A DNA stretch of 64,000 bases from DATLGB01 sp038318085 (GTDB lineage Bacteria > Actinomycetota > Thermoleophilia > Solirubrobacterales > Solirubrobacteraceae), in contig JBBQBV010000001.1 of assembly GCA_038318085.1 (NCBI GenBank), positions 15,851 through 79,850 on the forward strand, in the 5' to 3' direction. Below the pieces are notes generated by a model that saw only the letters and a list, made by a program, of their open reading frames with translations, was not told where the DNA came from and did not search any database. Of this stretch, positions 34,168 to 42,790 are shown piece by piece. The position numbers and the translations under genes are program-made. Numbering within the stretch: the stretch's first letter is position 1; every line of letters begins with the position of its first letter.

Positions 34168-36019
34168 CGGCGCCCGCGAAGCGGACGAAGCCCACGTCGC
34201 CGAAGCCGCTCAGCGCGCTCGCCTTCAGCCCGGCGGGGGAGAGGGTGTAGAGCCGGTCCCCGATCACCAGTGAGCGGTCGATGGCGACGCCGTCGTGGGT
34301 GACGCTCCCGGCCTGGGTGATGCCGTCGTCGCGCACGGTGAAGCCGATCGCGCCGGAGAAGACCTGGCCGGCGCCGTCGTAGATCGATGCGGGCAGCACG
34401 GCGAGGTCGCGCTTGGGCCACCACAGGAACGCGTGGTGCTCGTACTCGGCCGTCGAAGAGGCGCCCTGGCCGAGGGCGGCGCGCTGCAGCAGCTTCGGCG
34501 CCGCGAGGTCGGAGACGTCGAACAGCGAGACCTGCGTGCCCTGCGTGCGGCCCTGCTCGCTCGCGTCCTGGCCGACGCCGATCAGCCGGCCGTCGCCCGC
34601 CGGATGCAGATAGGAGGAGACGCCGAGCAGCTTGAGCTCCCCGCTGACGCGCGGCTTCGCCGGGTCGGAGAGGTCCAGCGCGAACAGCGGGTCGACCTGG
34701 CGGAACGTCACGACGAAGGCCGCGTCGTCGACGTAGCGCACGGCGTAGATGCGCTCGCCGGCCCCCAAGCCGCTGACGCGGCCGAGCGGCGCCAGCCCGG
34801 TGGCGGACTCCTGCAGGGTGGTGAGGTGGCTCTGGCTGGCGCTGGTGCCCGCCTCGGCAAACCACGGCGGCTCCTCCGTGCTCGCCACGCGCAGGACGCC
34901 GGCGCGCTCGGACATCGCGAACTGGCTGAGCAGGTAGCCGGGGACCTGGCCGCTGCCCGCGTAGGTCGTGACGTCGGGGTCGGCGATGTCGAAGCGGTGG
35001 ATCTGGGTCGTGGTGTCCTGCGGCACCGGGCCGCCCGTCTCGGACTGCACCCGCGGCTGGTAGCGCTGGCTGGCGACGAACAGGCTGTCCTTGGAGGCGT
35101 AGACCGTCTCGCCGCCCGACAGCAGGCCGTCGGCGTCGACCGGCTCGAGACCCTTGTCCATGTCGATCGTCAGCACCGTCACCTCTCCGAGGCCGGAGAA
35201 GGAGCGCGGGCGCCGCACGGAGCGGCAGCCGACCAGGGGGCGGCTGCGGGCCTTGCCGCTGCCGGCGGTGGCGAACGTGCCACGCGGCAGCCAGGCCCCG
35301 GTCGCGGCTCGGCCGGACGCGGGCTGCACGATCGCGCGCGGCAGGGTGGCCAGCACGAGCCGCGCCGAGGCGCCGACGGCGCGGGCGGCGACGAGATCGC
35401 CCGCGAAGCTCAGGGTCTTGGTCAGCGCGGGATGGGCGGGATCGCTGACGTCCACGAGGGCGATCACGGTCTTGGGGGCGACGGTCGGCGGGGCGGGGCT
35501 CGGCGCCCGCGCGGCCTGGGCCAGCGGGGCGCCGTCGCCGTACTGGGTCCAGGTGACGAGCAGGCGGTCGCCGCGCAGCAGGAGCTGGTGGCCGTAGCCC
35601 GTCCCGAGCGCCAACGTCCCGAGCTCCTCGGGGGCGCCGCTGGAGACGTCGACGACGTGCAGCCGTCCGGCCTCGACGGCGTACAGCGTGGTCCCGTTCG
35701 TCTTGACGATGTCGGGCTCGTGGACGCCCGCCTCCTGCACGTTGGTGACGGAGAAGTCCTCACCGGGAGTGGCCGCAGGGGGGACCGGAGCCGTCACCTC
35801 GCCCGCGGGCCCGCCGGCACCCGGCGCGGCGACGAGCGGCGGCGTCGGGACGGCGGCGGGCGGAGGCCCGTTCGGCGACCAGCGTGGCGCGTGGCGCTTG
35901 CCGTAGGTCACGAGCTGCTTGCAGCTGGCGAAGCGCCTGAGCTTGGGCTTGGCCGCGTCGGCCTGCGCGCTGAGGCTCAGCATGACGACGAGGGCGAGCA
36001 GGGCCAGGACGCGGCGCAT
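34127..36019 (-). CDS. Secreted protein with C-terminal beta-propeller domain
   Basis: A 630-residue exported protein. The N-terminus MRRVLALLALVVMLSLSAQADA is a standard Sec signal peptide, after which comes a Pro-rich linker (about residues 55-90) and a long beta-propeller related to WD-40/YncE-like folds, of the group annotated as secreted beta-propeller proteins. Repeating units such as DVSDPAHPALTKTLSF, DLSDPAKPRVSGELKLLG and DVSDLAAPKLLQ support this. No catalytic motif is seen, so it is probably a binding or scaffold protein at the cell surface. ATG 36019 follows a good promoter. Confidence 0.85.
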   Translation of the reverse strand: MRRVLALLALVVMLSLSAQADAAKPKLRRFASCKQLVTYGKRHAPRWSPNGPPPAAVPTPPLVAAPGAGGPAGEVTAPVPPAATPGEDFSVTNVQEAGVHEPDIVKTNGTTLYAVEAGRLHVVDVSSGAPEELGTLALGTGYGHQLLLRGDRLLVTWTQYGDGAPLAQAARAPSPAPPTVAPKTVIALVDVSDPAHPALTKTLSFAGDLVAARAVGASARLVLATLPRAIVQPASGRAATGAWLPRGTFATAGSGKARSRPLVGCRSVRRPRSFSGLGEVTVLTIDMDKGLEPVDADGLLSGGETVYASKDSLFVASQRYQPRVQSETGGPVPQDTTTQIHRFDIADPDVTTYAGSGQVPGYLLSQFAMSERAGVLRVASTEEPPWFAEAGTSASQSHLTTLQESATGLAPLGRVSGLGAGERIYAVRYVDDAAFVVTFRQVDPLFALDLSDPAKPRVSGELKLLGVSSYLHPAGDGRLIGVGQDASEQGRTQGTQVSLFDVSDLAAPKLLQRAALGQGASSTAEYEHHAFLWWPKRDLAVLPASIYDGAGQVFSGAIGFTVRDDGITQAGSVTHDGVAIDRSLVIGDRLYTLSPAGLKASALSGFGDVGFVRFAGAASGGAGSATPPSP

Positions 36020-36026
36020 GCCGACG

Positions 36027-36055
36027 ATGGTCCTCTCTGCGACCTGGCGCGTCAA
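36027..36055 (-). promoter_or_regulatory. promoter of the beta-propeller gene
   Basis: On the minus strand TTGACG (36055-36050) and GACCAT (36032-36027) are separated by 17 nt, and the -10 ends 7 nt before the ATG. The -35 is one mismatch from consensus. The mRNA would be leaderless. Confidence 0.65.
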
Positions 36056-36108
36056 GCGCCGGACCACTGGGCGCCATGTCCCGGTGGTCCGTGACGCGCG
36101 AGCGAGGC

Positions 36109-36599
36109 TCAGACGAGCGAGATCGCCACGTGCTCCAGCAGGTCCAGCGCCTCCCGCAGGCCGTTCTCCATCCCGGAGTTGACGTGCACGTCGCGTCGTG
36201 CTCGCGACTCGTGTGCTGCACGAGCAGCGTGAGGGTCGTGCGCCCGTCGGACTCGGTGAACGTCGCGATGTTCACCGCCTCGCCTTCGGGCATGGCCTCG
36301 TAGACCTCGGTCGAGACGATGCGCTCGTTGGGGCTGATCTCCCGGTACTCGCCGTGGAAAGCGACCTCGAGCCCGCTGTGCGTGACCATCGCGTAGCGCC
36401 ACGTGCCACCGACCCGCAGATCGACGTCGGCCACGATGACCTCGCCTCTGTGTGCCGCCCACCAGCGCTTGATCAGCGCTGGCGTGGTCCACGCCTCGTA
36501 GACCATGGACTTGGGTGCGTCGAACTCCCGCGTGATCAGGATCTCCGTCTCGGCCGGAAGCGTCACCACTGCCTCACCGCTGCTCGTCACCGGTACCAC
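36109..36599 (-). pseudogene. AHSA1/SRPBCC-domain protein, frameshifted near 36200
   Basis: The protein is an activator-of-Hsp90-like SRPBCC (START-fold) protein: VTLPAETEILITREFDAPKSMVYEAW, LIKRWWAAHRG, GTWRYAM, FHGEYREISPNERIVSTE. The start GTG 36599 is firm, with AAGGAGG 8 nt upstream. The frame of the first 135 codons does not stop until 35760, but a one-base shift near 36200 gives the expected C-terminus (VNSGMENGLREALDLLEHVA) and stop at 36109, for a normal length of about 163 residues. So one base has been lost or the gene is broken or recoded; a sequencing error would look the same. It overlaps the ArsR gene by 26 nt, a common ArsR-SRPBCC pairing. Confidence 0.8.
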
Positions 36600-36936
36600 C
36601 TCGTTCCTCCTTGCCTTTGAGTTCTTCCAACAGGACGTCCAGTGCCTCGAAACGCGTGCTCCACGTCTGCTCGTAGGTTCTGACCCAGTCGTGGATGGGC
36701 TTGAGCGGGTGCCCGTTGAGCCGGTACATCCGCTGGCGCCCTTCGTCGCGCACCTCCACCAGGCCCACCTCCCGAAGCACCTTCAGGTGCTTGGACACCT
36801 GCGGTTGAGCCAGACCGAGCAGCGTGACGAGGGCGTTCACGGGGCGCTCCCCGTCGGCGAGGACGTCCAGGATCTGCCGCCGGCGGGGCTCTGCCACCGC
36901 GTTGAAGGCATCCGCTGTCGTTGCTGCTCGCGCCAT
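36574..36936 (-). CDS. ArsR-family winged-helix repressor
   Basis: A 120-residue winged-helix regulator of the ArsR/SmtB family: AVAEPRRRQILDVLADGERPVNALVTLLGLAQPQVSKHLKVLREVGLVEVRDEGRQRMYRL covers the helix-turn-helix and wing. No metal-binding CVC motif is visible, in line with the subgroup paired with SRPBCC proteins. ATG 36936 is preferred over ATG 36945, which overlaps the -10 element; with this choice the -10 ends 7 nt upstream of the start. It is probably autoregulated through the palindrome in its promoter. Confidence 0.92.
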   Translation of the reverse strand: MARAATTADAFNAVAEPRRRQILDVLADGERPVNALVTLLGLAQPQVSKHLKVLREVGLVEVRDEGRQRMYRLNGHPLKPIHDWVRTYEQTWSTRFEALDVLLEELKGKEERGGTGDEQR

Positions 36937-36943
36937 GCCGCGC

Positions 36944-36971
36944 ATAATATTCCCATATAAGAATATGTCAA
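36944..36971 (-). promoter_or_regulatory. promoter and operator of the arsR-AHSA1 operon
   Basis: On the minus strand TTGACA (36971-36966) and TATTAT (36949-36944) are 16 nt apart, near consensus. Between them lies an AT-rich palindrome, ATATTC (36947-36952) and GAATAT (36961-36966), with an 8-nt spacer. A dimer bound here would cover both promoter elements, as expected for autorepression by an ArsR-type protein. The stretch is the most AT-rich part of the window. Confidence 0.75.
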
Positions 36972-37011
36972 GGGTTGGGCATCCTCCGCGCAATCGGGGT
37001 ACGACGGCGCA

Positions 37012-37506
37012 ATGACCTCCAGCACAAGATGGCCCGATGCCGCCCTGCTCGGCGCCTCCGGCGCGATGCGGACCTTCGTGCCTCCCGCGATGCTCGCCGT
37101 GCGGGGCCGGATCAGCGGCCGCGCCCACCACGCGGTGCTCGCCGCCGCGGTGGGGGAGATGGTCCATGACAAGCTGCCGATCGCGCGCGAGCGGGTCGAC
37201 GTCCCGTCCGTCGGCGCGCGCGTCGCCACGGGCCTGTTCTCCGGCAAGGCCGTGGCCGGGCCGGCGGGGGCGGTGGCCGGCGCCGCGGCCGCCGCGGTCG
37301 CCACGTTTGCGACCTACCGCGCTCGCATCCTGGTCGGCCGGGCCACGGGCATCGCGGATCCGTGGATCGGCGCGGCTGAGGACATCGTGTGCGTCACGGC
37401 CGCCGCCGTGGCGACCCGCCAGGCCGCCGCCGCTCCAGGCCTCGGCGCGGCGGGCGCGCTCAGAGCGACGTCACCTGGTCGCCGGTGGCGATCAGGATCT
37501 CGCTGA
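37012..37506 (+). CDS. DUF4126-like small membrane protein
   Basis: A 164-residue hydrophobic protein (ALLGASGAMRTFVPPAMLAVRGR near the start) resembling uncharacterised DUF4126-type membrane proteins, with two or three Ala-rich membrane segments (about 65-105 and 120-145). A GxxG-rich first half suggests tight helix packing. Function unknown. It diverges from the ArsR gene and its last 47 nt overlap rpiA on the other strand. Confidence 0.65.
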   Translation: MTSSTRWPDAALLGASGAMRTFVPPAMLAVRGRISGRAHHAVLAAAVGEMVHDKLPIARERVDVPSVGARVATGLFSGKAVAGPAGAVAGAAAAAVATFATYRARILVGRATGIADPWIGAAEDIVCVTAAAVATRQAAAAPGLGAAGALRATSPGRRWRSGSR

Positions 37507-38101
37507 CCAGCTCGGGCGCGAAGAGCCCATGGGCGACGACGCCCGGCACGGCGTCGAGCCGTGCCGCCAGCGCGGCCAGATCGTCGACCGGCCCGTGGTA
37601 GTCGGCGATGACGCCGCCGTCGGGGCTCGGCGGCGCGCCGTCGCGCACGGTCGCGTCCCCGAGCTCGCGCAGGGTCGCCTGCAGCCCGTAGGCGTGCAGC
37701 TCGAGCGGGATCGGCGCGCGGATCACGTCGACCGTCTTGTCCGATCCGGCGATCACGACGAAGCGCGCCGACGCCGACGCGACGATCTTCTCGCGCGTGT
37801 GCGCCCCGCCGCCGCCCTTGACCAGCCAGCGGCCCGGGTCGACCTGGTCGGTGCCGTCGATGGCGATGTCGAGGCGGTCGAGGTCGTCGAAGGCCTCGAC
37901 CTGCAGGCCGAGCTCGCGGGCGCGCCGCTCGGTGGCGTCGGAGGTGGCCACGCAGCGCACGCCCTCCAGGCGGCGCGCGGCGAGCGCCGTCAGCAGGTGC
38001 GCGACGGTGGAGCCCGTTCCGAGCCCGACGACCTGCCCGGGCTCCACCATCGCGGCGGCGGCCTCGGCCGCGACCCGCTTTTCGTGTTCTGGGTCGGTCA
38101 T
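37460..38101 (-). CDS. rpiA: Ribose-5-phosphate isomerase A
   Basis: It interconverts ribose-5-phosphate and ribulose-5-phosphate in the pentose phosphate pathway. The 213-residue protein has GLGTGSTVAHLL, IDGTDQVDPGRWLVKGGGGAHTREKI (the catalytic Asp/Lys region, one Gly longer than the common KGGGGA form) and VIAGSDKTVD, all typical of RpiA. ATG 38101 is chosen; the frame is open to 38164 but that region overlaps the start of the cyclase gene. It is a single-gene unit between opposite-strand neighbours. Confidence 0.93.
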   Translation of the reverse strand: MTDPEHEKRVAAEAAAAMVEPGQVVGLGTGSTVAHLLTALAARRLEGVRCVATSDATERRARELGLQVEAFDDLDRLDIAIDGTDQVDPGRWLVKGGGGAHTREKIVASASARFVVIAGSDKTVDVIRAPIPLELHAYGLQATLRELGDATVRDGAPPSPDGGVIADYHGPVDDLAALAARLDAVPGVVAHGLFAPELVSEILIATGDQVTSL

Positions 38102-38150
38102 GGTGAGCAGAGCATGGCGTACCGCTCCGCTCGGTGTGAGGCGACGCACA

Positions 38151-39755
38151 ATGGGAGTGGACACTCACCTTCCCGGCGGTCATCATGAGCGGCCGATGGG
38201 CGCGACCGCCACCAACGCCGGGCGGCTGCGCGGCCCGGACACGATCACGGCCCGCCGCGCGCTGTTGCGCAGCGTCGACCGCCGCCTCACGGTCTCGCAG
38301 TGGACCGCCCACGCGTTCGGCATCTTCGACGTCGTCGCGCTGCTCTTCTATGTCCTGCCCGGGCCGGTCAACCGCTCCGAGTTCACCGATCACCTGCACG
38401 CGAACGCCGTCGGGTTGGCGATCTACGTCCCACTGTCGATGATCGTCGGGACCATCGTCGGCAAGCGGATGAGCCCGACGCGCATGGCCTGGATCGTCGA
38501 GGACCGCGAGCCGACGCCCGAGGAGCGCGGGCGGGCGCTGCGCGCCCCGATCTACGAGTTCAAGCTCGACGCCGCCCTGTGGCTCGGCGCGGCGGTGCTG
38601 TTCGCGGCGATCAACCTCCCGACCTCCGGCGCGCTCGCCCTCCACGTCGCCTGGACGATCTTCCTCGGCGGGCTGACCACCTGCGGCGTCGCCTACCTGC
38701 TGCTCGAGCGCCAGCTGCGCCCGATCACCGAGCTGGCGCTCGCCGCCGGCCCTCCCGCGCGGCCCGCGTGGCCAGGCGTCGAGGGCCGCCTGGTCCTCGC
38801 CTGGCTGCTGGCGACCGGCATGCCGCTGCTCGGGCTCGTCTCGCTCGGTATCGACGGCCTCATCCACGACGTCTCCTCGGCTGAGATGGCGCGCAGCACG
38901 CTCGCGCTCGCGGTCGTGGCGTTCGTGACCGGCGCCGGCGTGACGCTCGTGACCGCCCGCACGGTGGCGCGGCCGCTGACCGCCGTGCGCAAGGCGCTCG
39001 GCCGCGTCCAGGCGGGCGATCTGGCCACGGAGGTCCGCGTCGACGACGGCAGCGAGGTCGGGCTGCTGCAGAGCGGCTTCAACTCGATGGTCGGCGGCCT
39101 GCGCGAGCGCGAGCGCATGCAGGATCTCTACGCGCGCCAGGTCGGGGAGGACGTCGCCCGCGCCGCCCTGGCCGACGAGCCGCGCCTGGGCGGGGAGGTG
39201 CGCGAGGTGGCGGTCCTGTTCGTCGACATCATCGGCTCCACGGCGATGGCCGCGCAGGCGCCACCCGAGCGCGTCGTCGCGCGGCTGAACCGCTTCTTCT
39301 CGGTGGTCGTGGACGTGATCGCCGCCCACGGCGGCTGGGTCAACAAGTTCGAGGGTGACGCCGCCCTGTGCGTGTTCGGGGCGCCCGTGGTCGCGGAGGA
39401 CCCGGCCGGCTGCGCGCTGGCCGCCGGGCGCGAGCTCCGGGAGCGGGTGCGCCTGGAGGTGTCGGGCGTCGAGGCGGGCATCGGCCTGTCGGCCGGGCCG
39501 GCGGTGGCGGGGTGGGTCGGTGCGCTGCAGCGCTTCGAGTACACGGTGATCGGCGACCCGGTCAACGTGGCGTCACGGCTGTCGGAGCTGGCCAAGCAGC
39601 GGCCGGGTCGGCTGCTGGCCTCCGAGGCGATCGTCGTGCGCGCGGCTGCCGCGGACGAGCGTGACCGCTGGCCGCTCGGCGAGCCCGAGACGCTGCGCGG
39701 GCGCAGCACCCCGATGCGCCTGGCGTCGCCGGCCGACGCCCTCATCGCCAACTAA
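38151..39755 (+). CDS. Membrane-bound class III adenylate/guanylate cyclase
   Basis: A 534-residue protein: a six-helix membrane part (about residues 50-280, like the mycobacterial Rv1318c/Rv1319c group), a HAMP domain (RTVARPLTAVRKALGRVQAGDLATEVRVDDGSEVG) and a class III cyclase domain. Metal-binding aspartates lie in FVDIIGSTAM and FEGDAALCVFGAP; NVASRL carries the Asn/Arg transition-state pair, and WVNKFEGD the purine-selecting Lys. It therefore probably makes cAMP. ATG 38151 is used; ATG 38196 is a second in-frame choice. The TAA stop overlaps the -10 of the next gene. Confidence 0.88.
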   Translation: MGVDTHLPGGHHERPMGATATNAGRLRGPDTITARRALLRSVDRRLTVSQWTAHAFGIFDVVALLFYVLPGPVNRSEFTDHLHANAVGLAIYVPLSMIVGTIVGKRMSPTRMAWIVEDREPTPEERGRALRAPIYEFKLDAALWLGAAVLFAAINLPTSGALALHVAWTIFLGGLTTCGVAYLLLERQLRPITELALAAGPPARPAWPGVEGRLVLAWLLATGMPLLGLVSLGIDGLIHDVSSAEMARSTLALAVVAFVTGAGVTLVTARTVARPLTAVRKALGRVQAGDLATEVRVDDGSEVGLLQSGFNSMVGGLRERERMQDLYARQVGEDVARAALADEPRLGGEVREVAVLFVDIIGSTAMAAQAPPERVVARLNRFFSVVVDVIAAHGGWVNKFEGDAALCVFGAPVVAEDPAGCALAAGRELRERVRLEVSGVEAGIGLSAGPAVAGWVGALQRFEYTVIGDPVNVASRLSELAKQRPGRLLASEAIVVRAAAADERDRWPLGEPETLRGRSTPMRLASPADALIAN

Positions 39756-39765
39756 TCTCAACGCG

Positions 39766-40629
39766 GTGAAGCGCCAGATCAACGCCGCCCTCAGGCGGTC
39801 CGGGTACCAGCTGACCAGGATCACTCCGCGGGCGGGGGAGCCCGGCCGCCCGGTCCGGGAACGCCGGCGCAACCCGCGGCTGCTCCGCGAGCCGGCGTTC
39901 GTGCTCTCCACGGTCCGCTCGGGCTCGACCTTGCTGCGGCTGCTCTTGGACTCCCACACGCAGATCCACTCACCGCATGAGATGCACCTCAAGGACCTCC
40001 GGGTCGAGGTCGGCGGCAAGTACGGCGAGAAGGCCCTCGCCGAGGTCAAGCTGGACCGCGACGAGCTCAACTACGTGCTGTGGGACTGGTACCTGCACCG
40101 CGAACTGGCGACGACGGGCAAGCCGATCCTCGTCAACAAGACGCCGAGCGACGTCTGGATCACCGACGGCATCCAGGCGTGCTGGCCCGACGCCCGCTTT
40201 ATCTTCTTGCTGCGCCACCCGCTCGCCGTCGCGCGCTCACGCCAGGCGCTGCGCCCGGACGACGCGGAGGAGGGCAACCTCAAGCGCGTGCTCAAGTACG
40301 CCACGGCCGTCGAGCACGCGCGCGAGACGCTGCCCGGGCTCACCGTGCGCTACGAGGATCTCGCAGCCGATCCGGTGGTGCAGACGCAGCGGCTGTGCGC
40401 GTTCCTCGGCGTCGCCTGGGAGCCGGAGATGCTCGAGTACGGCAGATTCTCGCACGGGCGCCTGCGGGCCGGGCTGGGCGACTGGAAGGACACGATCAGG
40501 ACGGGAGAGGTTCAGCCGCCCAAGCCGCTGCCGGCGCTCGACGAGGTCCCGGAGCTGCTGCGGCCGATCACCGCGGCGTGGGGCTACTCAGAACCGGTCC
40601 GGCCCGAACTCGAACGATCGAAACGCTGA
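39766..40629 (+). CDS. Sulfotransferase (PAPS-dependent)
   Basis: A 287-residue cytoplasmic sulfotransferase. The 5'-phosphosulfate-binding loop is STVRSGSTLLRLLLDSH and the 3'-phosphate-binding segment FIFLLRHPLAVARSR; VNKTPSDVW and RYEDLAADP follow. The acceptor is unknown, possibly a carbohydrate or lipid in view of the surrounding envelope genes. GTG 39766 is chosen because TAATCT ends 7 nt upstream (39753-39758), overlapping the stop of the cyclase gene. Its last 42 nt overlap the gene on the other strand. Confidence 0.88.
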   Translation: MKRQINAALRRSGYQLTRITPRAGEPGRPVRERRRNPRLLREPAFVLSTVRSGSTLLRLLLDSHTQIHSPHEMHLKDLRVEVGGKYGEKALAEVKLDRDELNYVLWDWYLHRELATTGKPILVNKTPSDVWITDGIQACWPDARFIFLLRHPLAVARSRQALRPDDAEEGNLKRVLKYATAVEHARETLPGLTVRYEDLAADPVVQTQRLCAFLGVAWEPEMLEYGRFSHGRLRAGLGDWKDTIRTGEVQPPKPLPALDEVPELLRPITAAWGYSEPVRPELERSKR

Positions 40630-41244
40630 CCTCATCGCCTTGACGAGGGCGCGGCCGCGGGCGCCGAGGCGCCGGCGGCCCTTGACCTGCCGGAAGGTGA
40701 TGATCGCGCCGTCACGCACGCCGGGCAGCTCGGGGGGGACGGCGAGGATGTCGATCCCCGTGCCGGGCCGCTCGGCGCTCCCGTAGCTGAAGCCCACCTG
40801 GTAGCCGGGCGCCGTGTGCACGCGGGCCTTGCCGTCCGCCTGCAGCCTGAAGCTCGACACGCTGCCGGCGAGGCGCGCCGCGTAGCCGGCGGTGAAGGCC
40901 GGGAGCAGGCCGGCCACGTCGCCGCGGTAAGCGGGGAGGTGCAGGGCGCGTACCGTCACGGCCAGGCCGAGGCCGCGCCGGTGGCCCTGCAGGCGCAGCA
41001 GCTCGCCCGGGCGGGGCGTCGCGCGCTTGACCAGGCCAGGCGTCAGCAGGACGCTGAAGACCGGCGCCTGGCGGTGGACCACCTGCTGCTTGCCGTCGAG
41101 CGGGTCGTAGAACACGAGCAGCGCGAGAAGCGTCAGAAGGACCAGGACCGCCGCGATGACCGCCACGCTCGTGCGCTGCCCGATCCCCCGCCGGCGCTCA
41201 AGAATCTGCGGAAGCGTCTCACCGAACTCCGCCTGCCCGGTCAC
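40588..41244 (-). CDS. Membrane protein of unknown function next to the O-antigen ligase
   Basis: A 218-residue protein with one membrane helix (about residues 26-46, SVAVIAAVLVLLTLLALLVFY) after a short cytoplasmic N-terminus and an outer domain with no motif I recognise. Its GTG overlaps the stop of the upstream Wzy-like gene (GTGA), so it is probably made with it and may be an accessory factor. The longer frame upstream is the Wzy-like gene out of frame. Confidence 0.65.
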   Translation of the reverse strand: MTGQAEFGETLPQILERRRGIGQRTSVAVIAAVLVLLTLLALLVFYDPLDGKQQVVHRQAPVFSVLLTPGLVKRATPRPGELLRLQGHRRGLGLAVTVRALHLPAYRGDVAGLLPAFTAGYAARLAGSVSSFRLQADGKARVHTAPGYQVGFSYGSAERPGTGIDILAVPPELPGVRDGAIITFRQVKGRRRLGARGRALVKAMRSAFRSFEFGPDRF

Positions 41245-42773
41245 GCGGGCACCGCCTCGGCCGGGTCCGGGGCCGACGCCGGCAGCGCGCGCCGCAGCGC
41301 CACCGCTGCGGCCAGCAGCGCCCACGTCAGCGGGTCCTCGAGGAAGGCGGCGTAGACGAGCGTGTGCACCACGAGCGCGGCGAAGGCGGCGGCCACGGCT
41401 GCGCGCGGCAGCGACACTCGCGCGCCGCGCAGCTGCAGCCGCAGCGCCAGGACGACCAGCAGCAGATAGGCGGCGAGTCCGATGATCCCCTGCTCGGCCG
41501 CGACGGTGACCGGGATCGTGTGCGACTCGGCCGGCGAGCGGGGGGAGAGCAGGTGCTTGCGGGCGCGGTAGCGCTCGGCGAAGGACCCCGAGCCGAAGCC
41601 CGCGAGCGGCCGGTCGCGCGCCATCTCCAGGCCGCCCTTGATCAGGTCGGCGCGCCCGCTGGTGGCCTTGTTGAGGTCGTCGAAGGAGCGCGACCCCAGG
41701 CCGACGGAGCCCGGGGCCGCCAGCGCGGCCGCGGCGGCCGCGACGACCAGCACGCCCGCGGTCAACAGGACCGGCTTCACACGCCAGCGCAGCGCCGCGA
41801 GGACGACGAGGCCGACGGCCAGCGCGGCGAAGCTCGACTCCGACAGCGACGGCACGAGCCCGGCCCACAGGACGGCGAGCGCCAGCGCGCAGCCGATGAC
41901 GACGCGCCGCTGGCTCGCCCACAAGAGCACGCCCGCGACCAGCACCATGGCCAGGGCGAGGAAGCGCCCGTAGATGTTCGGATCGAAGAACAGCGAGTTC
42001 ACCCGGAAGTACGGCTTGAGCTCGTTGGCGGTCAGCACCTTCTCGTTCGCGAGCAGCAGGTGTCGCGCCGCGTACTCGTACAGCCCGACGCCGGCGCACA
42101 GCAGCGCGAGGCCGAGCGTCAGGCCGAACGCCCAGCGCAGCAGCCGCGGCGTCCACGTCGCGTCGAGCAGCAGGCGGAAGAGCAGCGCGAAGGGCACGTA
42201 GAAGAAGCAGATGTCCTTGACGGCCGCTTCGACGTCGGTGGAGTAGATCGCCTGGGCCGCGTACAGGACGACGACGCCGGCCAGGACCCGCTCGACGAGC
42301 TCGACCCCCGTGCCGCGCCGGACGGGCGGGGCGCTGCGCGGCAAGCCCACCCGTGCGACCACGCCGCAGGCGATCACCCCGTACAGCGGCAGCAGGAGGT
42401 TGGCGGTCTCGCCGCCGATCGTCAGCGGGATGCGCACCGGCAGGGCGGCGACGGCGCACAGGACGATCGCGCCCGGCCAGCGCCTGAAGATCCAGGCGCC
42501 GGCGGCCAGAGCCGCGAGGCCGGCCACCACGGCGCCGCCGAGCAGCGCCAGCCGGCCGTCGACGGCGTCCTTGACCTGCCCGCCGATGACGAGCCCGAGC
42601 GCCAGGGCGGCGAACACGACCGCCGCCACCAGGGCCGGCCGGCGCCGGCGCACATCCTCGATCCACAGCACGGCGGCGGCGGCGAGCGCCGCCGCCAGGG
42701 CGGCGGTTCCCTGCACGGCCGGGGCCACCGCGAGCAGCGTCACCGCCGGGACGGTATTGGGCGCGCCCGCCAC
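41241..42773 (-). CDS. O-antigen ligase/Wzy-like polysaccharide polymerase or ligase
   Basis: A 510-residue polytopic membrane protein with about 12 Ala/Leu/Val-rich segments. The Wzy_C domain is seen around residues 365-445: TSGRADLIKGGLEMARDRPLAGFGSGSF, then ESHTIPVTVAAEQGIIGLAAYLLL, including the conserved H and GLGSR region. Such proteins polymerise or ligate lipid-linked glycans on the outer face of the membrane. Gram-positive relatives exist, so an outer membrane is not implied. The GTG start is 17 nt from the divergent GT-C gene. Confidence 0.85.
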   Translation of the reverse strand: MAGAPNTVPAVTLLAVAPAVQGTAALAAALAAAAVLWIEDVRRRRPALVAAVVFAALALGLVIGGQVKDAVDGRLALLGGAVVAGLAALAAGAWIFRRWPGAIVLCAVAALPVRIPLTIGGETANLLLPLYGVIACGVVARVGLPRSAPPVRRGTGVELVERVLAGVVVLYAAQAIYSTDVEAAVKDICFFYVPFALLFRLLLDATWTPRLLRWAFGLTLGLALLCAGVGLYEYAARHLLLANEKVLTANELKPYFRVNSLFFDPNIYGRFLALAMVLVAGVLLWASQRRVVIGCALALAVLWAGLVPSLSESSFAALAVGLVVLAALRWRVKPVLLTAGVLVVAAAAAALAAPGSVGLGSRSFDDLNKATSGRADLIKGGLEMARDRPLAGFGSGSFAERYRARKHLLSPRSPAESHTIPVTVAAEQGIIGLAAYLLLVVLALRLQLRGARVSLPRAAVAAAFAALVVHTLVYAAFLEDPLTWALLAAAVALRRALPASAPDPAEAVPA

Positions 42774-42790
42774 TAGCGTTCCGAAGCGCC

